A DNA stretch of 64,000 bases, taken from NCBI GenBank assembly GCA_030549335.1, contig CM060186.1, positions 22,125,189 to 22,189,188 of the forward strand, read 5' to 3'. The notes beneath the pieces were generated by a model. The model searched no databases. It saw nothing but the letters and a program-made list of their open reading frames with translations, and was not told the DNA's origin. This document shows positions 54,150-64,000 of the stretch, one piece after another; positions within the stretch are counted from its first letter, which is position 1; every line of letters begins with the position of its first letter. The stretch comes from Pontederia crassipes (lineage: Eukaryota > Streptophyta > Magnoliopsida > Commelinales > Pontederiaceae). Both the position numbers and the translations under genes were made by a program.

Positions 54150-54660
54150 GCGCCTAATTCACTAGAGTGGAGGTCAGCATGCAGTATAATATGAAGAGTT
54201 CCTAAGCATTGACGCCTCCTCTACTATTCTCGCAGCCAAACAGCGTATTGGAGAGGATCCGGTGAGCAAATCGAATGACGGGATTCTGGATGTACGTGGA
54301 CTTGACACGCTCATAATCCAAGTGTCCTCCTATAATACATGACCAGAAATCCAAGGCGCTGAATTCTTTCGATATGCGGAGGTGGCCAGCATTGGGAAAA
54401 TTGAAGATGGCGTTGAACTCGGCTAGAGATAGCTCAAACTCGTAGAGCTAGAAGGAGATGGCGGCTTGTGTCCAATGGCCTCAAGGTGCTCCAGCTTGAG
54501 AGAGCATAAGAATTCCATGGTAATGTCTTCATAGGTGGGCCACCATTGCTGCACAAAATATCCCATCCCGATATTAAAAAATAGAGACATTATAAATGGG
54601 CGGATATTCAACACGTTTCATCGCCACTTGATCTACAAATCGAGTGGTATAGACGTAGAG
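54150..54660 (-). pseudogene. ATHILA-type ORF (5' part) in the inverted block
   Basis: Minus strand reads YEDITMEFLCSLKLEHLE (about 54535-54480), then after a shift FNAIFNFPNAGHLRIS, EFSALDFWSCIIGG, YIQNPVIRFAHRILSNTLFG and ELFILYC (54420-54190). These words match the plant ATHILA ORF-1 family of unknown function. A stop (TAG) precedes ELFILYC. The ORF seems to continue on the plus strand at 56477. Confidence 0.65.
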
Positions 54661-54809
54661 AAAATCCAACATCTATTCCCGGGTTCGTGCTTCGACAAAG
54701 AGCCACTCTCTGTTGGCGGGGGGAAGAAGTCATGAGGTGGAGCACTCTGCAGCGATGGCGTTGTCGTCTGGGCGATAGCGGCGACGGATGGGAGCCTTCA
54801 CGTGAGGAG

Positions 54810-55270
54810 CCATATGTTAATATGACTATCACGGCCTGTAAGAATAAAATAATGGCTCGGAAAACTCGTTTCATGGGTCGTGAGAAAAAACGGCCCTCAC
54901 AGTGGAGCAAACACCAATCCTAGCGGGCCTTTACAAAATGTTAACATGAAAAGAAAAATAAAAACACGACCCGTGACCTGTGAAGAAAAAGATGTGAGCG
55001 TTATGTAATACATGTCAATGTAAACTAATGGGGCATGAGGGGATTGGATATTGCATAAAGTATTCTGTGAGACCCATGAAACAGCTATCATACCCCGTGA
55101 TGAAAGGTGAAGGTTCTATGAGACCTATGAGACACATATGATGGCCCGTGACAGAGTCAATAAGGGCTAATGATTATTTCACGGAATGTGAAGAGTGAGT
55201 AACACCCTGTGAAGGGCCTGTGAAATGTGGATCATGACCCGTGAAGGTCAAAAATTTTTTTCATTGTGCC
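54810..55270 (-). repeat. ACGGGCCGTGA-type motif array in the inverted block
   Basis: Variants such as 'tcacgggccatca', 'ttcacgggtcat', 'cctgtgaaat' occur every 20-50 bp, parallel to 5088-6450 of element A in sense orientation. No gene. Confidence 0.6.
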
Positions 55271-55484
55271 TGCAATCGATTAGCGAGAAAGCCAAAATGG
55301 ATATTAACTGAAATAATAGAATTGTAGAAGAAGAAAATGTAGCAGTAACTAAATAACAAATAAGAGTAACTTGTACTTAAAGTAAAAGAATGTGAGATAA
55401 ACCACTAACTAACTATTAAGAAAGGGTAGAGACAGAAAAGTTCTAGAGTTATAGTCGCTAGCTCGACTGTCCCCTTAGCGTGCG

Positions 55485-56467
55485 CTAAGGTTTCTGTAGA
55501 TTTAGAAATTGAACAATGGATGGAACATCGGCCCCAAAGTAAGGCTTAACGCGATGTCCATTAACTTTAAAACTTTTGTGGTCATCTTGTGTTACCAGTT
55601 CAACTACTCCGAAGGGTGATGCACTAATTATCGTGAAAGGGCTAGTCCACCAAGATTTAAGCTTTCCTAGAAACAATCACAGCCAACTATTATGAATAAG
55701 AACCTTTTGTCTTGGTAAGAATTCTTTTTGCTTAATGTGTTTGTCATGGAGTTGTTTGGTTCATTCTTTATAAAGTTTGCTATTTTCATAGGCCTGTTGT
55801 CTAAATTCATCAAGTTCGTTTAAAGTTAACAATTTTTCTTTCCCAATAGTATCTAAGTTATAATTTAAAATTTTTGTGGCCCAATATGCTTTATGTTCTA
55901 ACTCGACACGAAGATGACCAATAAAGTTTTGAAAGCTGTTCTCTAGGCCCAAAGGGCATCAGTGAGTTTGAGTAACCAATCCTCCTAGAGGCATTAACCG
56001 TCTTTTCTAGAATTCTCTTAAATTCTCTATTGGACACTTCTACTTGACCACAGGTTTGTGCATGATAAGGTGTACTATGCCTATGGTGAATCTTAAACTA
56101 GTGCATGAGACTGGCTATGGTTTTGTTGCAGAAATGTGCCATTGTCGCTGATGATGACTCTAAGTGTACCATACCTTGTGAAAATATTAGTCCGTAAAAA
56201 CTTAACCACCACTTTAGCATCACTGGTGGGGGAGGCAATGGCTTCTACCCATTTGGAAACATAATCGACAGCAACTAATATATACTCATGACTGAATAAT
56301 TTAGGAAACGGACCCATGAAATCAATGACCCAAACATCAAATAAATCGCATTGAGATGTTAGCTGCCCATTGACAATGATCGCAAGACTTACAGTATTCT
56401 CGGACATTCTTGTAAAGTGTAGGCTAGTAAAATCCGCGCAATTCTCAAAGCCGCAAACAATGACAAG
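55485..56467 (-). pseudogene. Integrase core and C-terminal region of element B (inverted)
   Basis: The minus strand reads CGFENCADF..., then [71 protein letters not shown] and a C-terminal segment with WWTSPFTIISASPFGVVEL and FKVNGHRVKPYF (about 55640-55500). The D, D, E residues (VIDF, ISDN, QVE) are present. A frameshift separates the second D from the E. Integrase inserts the cDNA. The strand is opposite to gag-RT, so no gag-pol protein could include it. Confidence 0.85.
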
Positions 56468-56476
56468 GGCCACATT

Positions 56477-56710
56477 GTTGTCGGCGGGATGATTACACCC
56501 ATCACCATCCATCTAAATCTCGACCTGGACGAGCTGTCACATATTGAAGGGTCCTCGTCACTAGAGGACTATGTTATCCATGCTATGGAGTTAGGGGTCG
56601 GACATGGGGAGAACCTCTCACTTTCAGTCAGGCAAATCTGATATGCATACTCCATGTAGTGAGTCCGAGTACTTTGATCCCTCCAATGAAGCCAACTGGC
56701 TGTTTGTCCC
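56477..56710 (+). pseudogene. ATHILA-type ORF, 3' part, right of the inversion
   Basis: The plus frame [22 protein letters not shown] (from 56472) continues, by position and style, the ATHILA-type ORF interrupted at 54144. It runs to a stop near 56637. Beyond that only decayed frames are seen. Confidence 0.5.
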
Positions 56711-58198
56711 AGCAGAGCACCCCCAGGTTCCACGACGGCGCCAACAGTAGGACCCAGGGCCATCTCAGGGGCAGCCTGATGTGATGCCTATTGATCCTAC
56801 CACTTTGCGCCTTACTGATTTCTCCATCATGCATCAGTTGCTGACTATGATGCACATCGAGTAGCTACGCTAGGCCGACGAGCTTCACCATATTCGTGTT
56901 GACGTCCTTTCTTTGATTGAGAGCCGGCGCACACAACTGCTATGGTGCACTGCATGCATGATTACCACGTCAGCCACGGACACTACGGACATCTCCTCTA
57001 CCCTCCGCCGCCACCAACACCTATGGAGTAGATGGTTGTCTCTTTTCATTTCTTTATGTTTTGTCCTTTTATTTTTTAGCATGCTTGTATCCCTTTTACA
57101 AGTCAGACCTTAAACAAGGGAACAGTGTTGAGCTCAGGCTTGGGGGAGTTGCATTTTCATGTACCATATCTATCTTCAGTAAATTGCATCTTTGTATCTT
57201 TTCTGCAATTAGTTATCTTTTAGTCATTTGTGTTTAATCTGCATAACGAAAAAAATTTCCCTTTTGTTTTAATATTTACTTATTTTCAAACTATATTCAA
57301 GGACATCATGTGCATTAGCTCAATTTGAAGTATCCCATGTCTATCATTTATCGCCTTAGTGTAGGGTTTAATGGTATGTAGAATGATGTTGCACGAAACT
57401 ATGAATATGTTGACGACTACCACCTATTCAATTATTTTAAAATATATATATGTATGTCATTTTGATAACAATGATATCCTTGTGAATGTTCAAGTGTTGG
57501 TTGAGCTTAGGAAAGAGGGTTAGTAGAACCCCAAAGAAACAAAAGGGGTAAAAGAAAAAAAAAGTACAAAAGTAAGAAAAGGTGCTATCCGAACCTGGGT
57601 GCGTTCGGATAATTAGACCCATAGAGGATTCATACCTGACAACCTAAGGGCATCTGCCCTGGGATACGTCGGTCAAAAGCTCGTTACATGGACCACTTTG
57701 TGCAATATGGAGAAGCACCAAAGTATCAAATCAAATGAAGTAAGGAAAGTATAAATGTGTTATCTGGAACCTTAGTGTGTCCGGGTGATTAAATCCATAG
57801 GAGATTCTTTCCTGGCGACCTAAGGACATCTGCTCTGGGATCCGTCGGTCGAAAGCCCATTACATGGACCACTTTGTGCAATATAGAGAAGCATGAAATC
57901 ATTAACAGATGGAAAACTATTAGAAAAGAAAAGGAAAAAATGTTCATCCCACACTTGTTTATTCAACATTGATATTTTTATTATCAAGGTTTATTTTTGT
58001 ACTATTGAAATTTGAATTTGGAGGAGTTTAAAAATGTCTTCTATTCAGAAATTTCACGAAGTTGGGATATTTTGGAATGTGGAGAGACACTTTGGCGATT
58101 GATGAATAAACAAGGCACTAAAAAATAGCTAACAATGATTAGATGATCGCTGCATGAGTTTTGCCTTAAACATTGCTTAAGGACAAGCAAAGATCTAA
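56711..58198 (+). other. 3' non-coding region of element B
   Basis: Contains the internal polypurine-like site ('gggaacagtgttgagctcag' then GCTTGGGGGAGTT, 57118-57150) and the duplicated conserved module (57575-57900). No further coding domain is seen. Confidence 0.6.
57575..57900 (+). other. Conserved non-coding module, two tandem copies (element B)
   Basis: Period 177 bp: GGGATACGTCGGTC at 57658-57671 and GGGATCCGTCGGTC at about 57838. Each sits in the order TATC(C/T)GGAACC, TTAGACCC/TTAAATCC, GACCTAAGG, CATCTGC, CATTACATGGACCAC, TTGTGCAATAT. A single copy is at 9160-9310 in element A. Confidence 0.75.
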
Positions 58199-58211
58199 GC
58201 TTGGGGGAGTT
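58199..58211 (+). other. Polypurine tract of element B
   Basis: GCTTGGGGGAGTT directly before the 3' LTR TGATGCATAC. Confidence 0.85.
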
Positions 58212-60396
58212 TGATGCATACATTTTACAACATATAATTAGAGTTACATTTAGGATTATTTCATGTAATTTGCTCATAGCATGCATCTATTTTTACATTT
58301 ATTTATTTGCATTCATTCGAAGTACCCATCTACCTCTAGTTGATGTGATTTTGCAGGAATTATGGATAAAAATGGCGGATGAACGGAAAATAAGAAGAAT
58401 AACGCAAAATAAAGTCCAAACAGCTTCTGAAAATGTCAATTAAGCCTCTTCACGGGCCGTTATAGGTTTGTCATGGCCGTTAAAGGTTCGCCCCATGGCC
58501 CGCAATCTGACGTTCATGACGCTCACATAACGGGCTGCACAGAAGAAATGAATCTCACGAGCTGTGACAACTCCCTCACAGGACGTGAGACACTGACTCA
58601 TGCCTCAAACGCCCATCTTCACGGCTCTGGCAGAAGCAGAACAATGATCTCACATGCTATGAAGTACACCTCATGATCGTGAAAACCAAATATCATGCCA
58701 TCCATTGCATTTCACGGAACGAAGGAATGCATTTGCAAACGAAGACAAATTACGGGCCGTGAAGGGTTTCTCACTGTCGTTACTACAGATTCTCACAAAT
58801 CAAACAAGTCTCACGGCTCCTACAGTAAATAGGAGATAGAAGTTTAACGGGTCATGAGTAAAGCGTAATGGGCTGTTAATTCCACCGGCAAATTTATCAC
58901 CGGTTGTTATACAATACTCACGGATATCACAGAAGGTTGGGCATCAATTACTTGATTACTAACGGGTCGTAACCTATTCCTAACGGGTTGATCAGAAGGT
59001 TTAAAATCGACATATTACTCTTCATGTGCCATTAGTATTTTCTCACCGACCGAGAAATTAGACGAGGCTGCGTGATCGAACGAAAATAGCCCAAATCACA
59101 GCTATGAGATTTGCCTCACGCCCCTTGAAGGCTATAGAAAATCCTAATTTGATTTTGATTCAAACATTAGAACAGTTTTACGGGGTGTGACAGACACCTA
59201 AATTGACACAAAAATATATTTTCGAAAGAATTCTCAATGCACAGGGACTCCAACTCCTATCATATGTCCTAAAGTTCAATTGGAAACTAATTAGTCTAGA
59301 AATCTCAAAATTTTACAAGGCAAAACTTTCAGAACCAATGGGACTCTGAATTTATCTTATTTCACATGGAAAATATTTGCATATATTCCCATGCCACTTG
59401 AAAATCGGAGACCCTATAAAAAGAGACATCTAGCAGCCAGAGTTGATCATGATAGGGCCTACAACCGAAGCTTTCAAACCAAGAACAAAGGAGCAATTCT
59501 GAAGAATGAAGTAGAAGACTTCTGCACAGTATACTCGGACGAGGATTGTGCAGCATCTTTTCATCATTTCAGCAGAGTACTCTTTGTCCTACATTATGTT
59601 GGGATGATACTTTGGATTTCCATGTTTTATCTATCTCTTGTAGCTTATTAGATTATTAGTTATAGTTTTACTTTTCTATTTTTGTTGTAAAAGTTTTATT
59701 GTACGAACAATTTATAATTTTTTGAATAATCAAATGATTAGTTTAGTTTTTATGAAGATAATTGCTATGTGTAATACTTTTCTTTAAGATTTAATGATTT
59801 GTAGGAACATTATTGACGGTGTAGTGTGATCAATCCTTAATTCATCATTTTCTGTTCCAATCGATTCTTAACTTTATGGTGAAACAATCCATGTCGTAAT
59901 CTAGTAGAAACTGTGCGGAATATTACATTATGTAATCTGCAATACGTGCGGGTGATTCTATAGTTGAGAGATTACAACGTATTGCATCTTAAGTAGAATA
60001 ACTGAAGGCATATCCATGCAGAATACTTTCATATTATTAATGTCTTGAAATAGTTAATTTATTCGTGCAGGAGATCATATCTTTAGTGTCCTTAATCCGT
60101 CTAGAAACTAAATCTGAGATTTATATTTATTTATGATTTTACAGAAAATACAGATTATTCCTATCATTATAGATCATCTTAAGGACCTACACATCATTAG
60201 TGTTAAATTTTACTTTTCTAATATTTTTACTTTCTGCACAATTTTTATCCAAAATCTTATGTCGTCTCCTATTAGCCTCTAAATTTTGATAGATAAGTAA
60301 ACTAGTTTCTTGTGAAAATGACAACTAATACTTTTCACTTTATTACTTGAGCGATTAGTGCACTTGCTAGCTTTATTATCATCAATTTTTGCATCA
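58212..60396 (+). repeat. 3' LTR of element B
   Basis: TGATGCATACATTTTACAAC...TTTGCATCA, 2185 bp, collinear with the 5' LTR. TATA box CTATAAAAAG at 59414-59423. Followed by the duplication gtgtc. Small frames inside are incidental. Confidence 0.9.
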
Positions 60397-61727
60397 GTGT
60401 CCTCACGAACCCTTTACAGATGCAAAGGATAGAAGTTCCCTCTCGGGTAGGAAGCCATGGAATCAATAAAAATAGGAGTAAAGAAAAAGGAAGATGATGA
60501 TGCAAATAAAGAAGCGAAATAAATTTAGCTCCAAAACATGCAGTTCTTGATTTCGTCTTTAATGATTGAAGCTTTGTCCCATCTCTCGACATGCATATAG
60601 GACTTTAATGGAAAACATCTCTCTCAGACTAGAAGTCGAAGAACAAGCATTGCTTGAACTAACGATAATCAAACTCCAACACAAAAACACCAATGTCGTA
60701 TCAGAAGAGCCTATCCGAATTACAAGAAAATAACTCTATTTTAGCCTCTGTATCTCGGCATTCAGCTGAACAGAGGGGGAGAACTCCCTCTCAGGTTGCA
60801 TTCGAAACAAGCTATGAAGCTCAATCAATAATAGAATCATTTCAGCAAGTCAAACAAAATGAAACAGAATATTATTCAAAACAATAGAGACATCGAATAG
60901 TGTAACCGAAAAGGGGAAATAAGAAAATGAAAAGAGAACATAACATCCCAAACAAGCACATCCCCCAACCACGAGCTGACTGATTTGGTTACACATAAAG
61001 GAAAAAAGAAAGAAGAAAGGGAAAAAGAAGTGAAAAGGAGAAGGGAGGCTGCAATAGCTGCCTCCACTCCTTCAACAGTAAATGGAATCTAGATTCAGCC
61101 AAAATCAGAGCCCCCTTTCCATGGACAGCATCCTTGTCCTTTTATAGCCCTAGCAATATGTATCACATGTCCAATATCTTCACCTACTCCATTGTCTTCT
61201 TCTGTCTATACTTTTTCGGCCACATGAATATACTTATGTGGTCCTTCTTTGACTGCCTCCCTTCATCTTTGCCACCTGTCCATCTTTTACATCAACTATT
61301 TTTCCACATCTGTCCATAAAGGTGTTGAGGAAATGCCCTTCCTCTTGTACTAGGAATCTATTAGGTTGACATGGAAAGCATCATTTTCTTTGTTGTTTGT
61401 TATTTTGGACAGTTGTCTTGTGAATCAACGTCGTCTGCTCTCAAATTCGTCAAATGTCTAGATTGGGGGTATTCGCTTGTGTGACCCTATGCATGCATGT
61501 GGAGGAGGGGGGGCATACACCTGTATTCTCTCATGTTTTTGCAGACTGAGATTTTTATATAAAAAATAATCGAAACAAGTAATAATATCCTAAGAATACA
61601 GCTTCATAAGATACATGTGGAGAAATCATAAAAGTTATATTTCAACAATAAATCATATGTTCGAGCATGAGAACATAATAAAACATGGAATAAATACATG
61701 GTAAACATAAGTAGAAAGTATATATAG
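60397..61727 (-). repeat. Athila/Tat-type LTR (element D), right part
   Basis: Continues the LTR broken at 29255. It has a minus-strand TATA box (GCTATAAAAGGA, about 61137-61148) and stops at TATATAG (61727), close to the complement of the left end TGATATA. A decayed reverse-oriented PPT follows. The open frames at 60693-60887 and 61134-61319 are not recognised as genes. Confidence 0.5.
61137..61148 (-). promoter_or_regulatory. TATA box of the element D LTR
   Basis: The minus strand reads GCTATAAAAGGA, correct for an LTR on the minus strand. Confidence 0.5.
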
Positions 61728-64000
61728 TTTCTCCATATTTAAACTTTTGCTTGTCTTCAAACAAAAATTAGAAACTTAGGGTCAAAAGTGTTCGAGTTTT
61801 TATTGTCATATTATGCATAAAACTACATCTTCCTAGCCTTAGACTTATTCTATGTGAACATCATTTATGCATTTAAGACCCTTAAACCCTTGGCTTAGGA
61901 ATCACTTAAACAAGTACATGAGTGTCAAATGATACCATCTTGCTGGTTGAACATTCACGTAATCTCTCCTAGGAACGCGCACATTGCCCTATTTTGCATT
62001 AACATTAAAATATCATCTGCACGTGTAGGGGACACTTGTGCCTAGATTAAACTCTCCTTTTTATTTGCCATTATTTTCCTTATTTTCTTTTTATTTTTCT
62101 TGCTGCTGCAACTTCCTCTTCAGTTGTACATTAGGAAACTAAAAAGAAAAAAAAAAGTTTTCACTTAGCATTTTTCTTGCATTTCTTCTTAGAATACTTG
62201 ACTCGGATGCTAGTAGAGCCTTACATGGCATTCTCTTGTCTTCCTCAAATGAGGGGACAGAGGAGTACTTATTCAAGATAAAAAAAATTGCCCATAGATT
62301 TTTCCATATTTTCTTCCTAGAATACTCATGTGAGGTAATTGAGACTTTTATTAAAGAAAGCACAAAAGCATTTTCCAATATACAAAAGAAGAGAAGTACA
62401 AAAATGAGGGCATGCAAATCATATTTTAGTATCATACAAATAGGTGTAAGTGCAAGATCTTGAATGAGGCTATGTGGAGGATCAACCAACATATCACAAG
62501 CTTTTTATGTCTTTATGTTTTATCTTAGAAATATTCAAAATAGATTAGTCAAGTCTACGTTTGGAAATAAAATTGTAGTTCCTTGTAAGTTCTTGGTGGA
62601 TAGTTAAATTGACAAATTAATCTGAGGAATCAAGGATTGATATGATAGAAAAAAATTAATGTAATTGATGAATTTTTGGTGAATTTTGAATTAAAAATTA
62701 TTATTATTTTATTATTAATTAAAATGAAATTATAAATTATAATTTTTTTTGTAAAAAATATATTATTTAAATATAAAAATAAATTTTAAATTAATTATAT
62801 TTAATGAAAAATTAAAAAATTTAATGAAAATATAAGTAATAAATAATATTATATTAATCCATTATTAAAATGATTTTATATTTATTAAATAATTTATTTT
62901 ATAAGAGAAATATGTGAGAGAAAAGAAAAAATGAAATTAGAAAAAAATTGTCACGTCAAGTGAAAAAAAAGAGCAAAACTTGCAAAAGTGCTCCGGTTCC
63001 AATGGGTCACATGACCCTGATTCTAGACCATTTAATGCGGCCTGGTTCTGCCTTGGGAACCAGGCCACGCGCTCGCGTTTGGAGAACAACCAAGCCTTGG
63101 TCTTTCCCAATCCAAACGCAATATTGTCATGCATAATGTTTTCTAAAATGTGATTGATTACATGTAAAAGTATAAGTGTTTTTTTTCAAAATTTATAGTG
63201 ATAAAGTTTTTTAGAAAAGAAATATAAAAAAAAATTAGAATTAAATTAGCGGTATGATCTACGAAGAATAATGATAATTAAATTCAGAGAATCGTGCCAA
63301 TGGACTCCCCCAAATTTAAGCTCAACTTTGTCCTCGGTGTTGGTTAAGCTGGGAGAGACTATCTTTAGATGGGGGAAGACAAGTGCATAGGGGTAGACAT
63401 CACACACTTTCATGATATGTCGATCAGCAAATTACTCTACTCTACTTATCTGCAAAGAAAAATATTAGATCATTTGTCAGGTTTGCGCAATAAGTAAAGA
63501 TCATTAAAATTTTGACAAGAAGAGTGTGAAATCATCGGCATCTCTATAGGTGGGGCATGTTCAATATTATGGTTTGAACAGAAATGAGTGACTCCCTAGC
63601 AATTATATTGGCTGCTTGATTTCTGCAAAACAACGAAAAACAAAACGAAGTTATTAGTTGGGTCGCCTCCATAGTCCTAGACTAGACTTGATGCCTCAAA
63701 TCCATATTTCTTCAGTTTGGTGGGTCTTGCTCTCCAATAGAATTGAACATTTTCCTCTATCAAATACAAATGTCATTGATCCATACTTGAATCTGAATAG
63801 ATTGGACCACTCGTCCTTCAACCTCTTTAAGTATAGCTTGAACTTTGTGTTGAATACTTGAGCTTCAAATTGTATCTCTTCCTTTAAGGTGATGATTTCA
63901 TGATAGAAATTGATTGTTATACTTTGATGTGAAGTATCAGTCTAAAATGAATGTTCTATCTTCAGAAATTCTTCCTCTTGATTTGAGCTTTTAGCTGCTT
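61728..64000 (-). mobile_element. 3' internal region of Athila/Tat element D (continues past the window)
   Basis: Minus strand: PPT-like remnant beside the LTR with 'gaagacaagcaaaag' (61741-61770), and an internal polypurine-like site (63303-63345: TTAAATTTGGGGGAGTCC after 'gaggacaaagttgagc'). These are the two landmarks found 3' of pol in elements A-C. They are 1.57 kb apart here versus about 1.0 kb elsewhere, so extra DNA probably lies in 62560-63280. No coding domain is recognisable within the window. Confidence 0.5.
63039..63119. repeat. Compound inverted repeat
   Basis: Two hairpins side by side: GGCCTGGTTC (63039-63048) with GAACCAGGCC (63057-63066), and GCGTTTGGA (63075-63083) with TCCAAACGC (63111-63119). 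The second encloses ACCAAG/CTTGGT (63089-63094 / 63096-63101). This GC-rich patch stands out in AT-rich DNA and may be the core of a small MITE whose ends I could not define. Confidence 0.6.

Larger units (their letters stand above)
54144..56467 (-). other. Inverted block inside Athila element B
   Basis: The block holds integrase (minus strand, 56467 down to ~55490), a CpG-rich motif array and the first part of an ATHILA-type ORF (54640-54150), all opposite to the rest of the element. It is bounded by AATGTGGCC (54135-54143) and its complement GGCCACATT (56468-56476). Protein homology broken at one edge resumes at the other on the opposite strand, at both ends. I infer a simple ~2.3-kb inversion after insertion. 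Confidence 0.8.
47463..60396 (+). mobile_element. Athila-type element B, full length, decayed, with an internal inversion
   Basis: Plus-strand Ty3/gypsy element of 12.9 kb. It has LTRs 47463-49609 and 58212-60396, perfect duplications gtgtc (47458-47462, 60397-60401), a PBS at 49616 and a PPT before 58212. The coding order is gag, protease, RT, RNase H, integrase, then an ATHILA-type ORF, but the block 54144-56467 is inverted. LTRs agree at roughly 90% by eye, so it is older than element C. Stops and frameshifts occur in every domain. Confidence 0.9.

Noticed and set aside
62236..62463. Overlapping plus and minus frames (75 and 117 codons) as genes
   Set aside because: They lie in the 3' non-coding region of element D, between two polypurine-like landmarks, and show no domain.

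Overview
The window reads as nuclear heterochromatin of a flowering plant with a repeat-rich genome. Two things point there: CACTA (En/Spm) DNA transposons carrying TNP2-, DUF4218-, DUF4216- and TNP1-type genes, and Ty3/gypsy elements of the Athila/Tat group with the tRNA-Asp-type primer-binding site found just inside Athila LTRs. I found no intact cellular protein-coding gene, tRNA, rRNA or CRISPR array. Most open frames longer than 60 codons are remnants of transposon genes or chance frames in low-complexity DNA. The species cannot be named from sequence alone.

Layout. 1-1277: AT-rich DNA and the right end of a CACTA element. About 1285-2292: a copia-like LTR fragment. 2293-13520: Athila element A (plus strand), with a truncated 5' LTR and almost no coding capacity. 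It is interrupted by a solo LTR (6654-8423) and, in its 3' LTR, by a second solo LTR (11240-13382) that itself holds a hAT-like MITE (11529-12039). 13521-15650: LTR-like sequence and GA-rich repeats. 15651-23812: CACTA-1, with a decayed TNP2 gene and a TNP1 tail split by a 2.8-kb solo LTR (20197-23015, perfect 5-bp duplication). 23813-28514: unassigned DNA with two exon-like segments, a hAT-like MITE (24513-25030) and the truncated CACTA-3 (25580-27428).

28515 to the end: an Athila/Tat-type LTR on the minus strand (28515-61727 overall) followed by its internal region. This LTR took two insertions only 22 bp apart: CACTA-2 (29256-47440) and Athila element B (47463-60396). CACTA-2 in turn holds Athila element C (38320-47034, minus strand), which by LTR similarity is the youngest insertion here.

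None of these elements looks autonomous now. Element B keeps recognisable gag, protease, RT, RNase H and integrase, but with stops and frameshifts, and a ~2.3-kb block holding most of integrase and part of an ATHILA-type ORF is inverted. Element C has perfect LTR/PBS/PPT signals but no gag or pol, so it would need proteins from another element. CACTA-2 has the fullest transposase set (TNP2 + DUF4218 + DUF4216, then TNP1), broken by stops that look like methylcytosine decay.

The least expected features are: the inverted integrase block with 9-bp inverted repeats at its breakpoints; a non-coding module conserved near the 3' end of all three Athila elements and tandemly duplicated in two; dense arrays of family-specific CpG-rich near-palindromes in LTRs and non-coding internal DNA; and a repeated CACTA design of GC-rich 5' segment followed by an intronic minisatellite and then the transposase gene.
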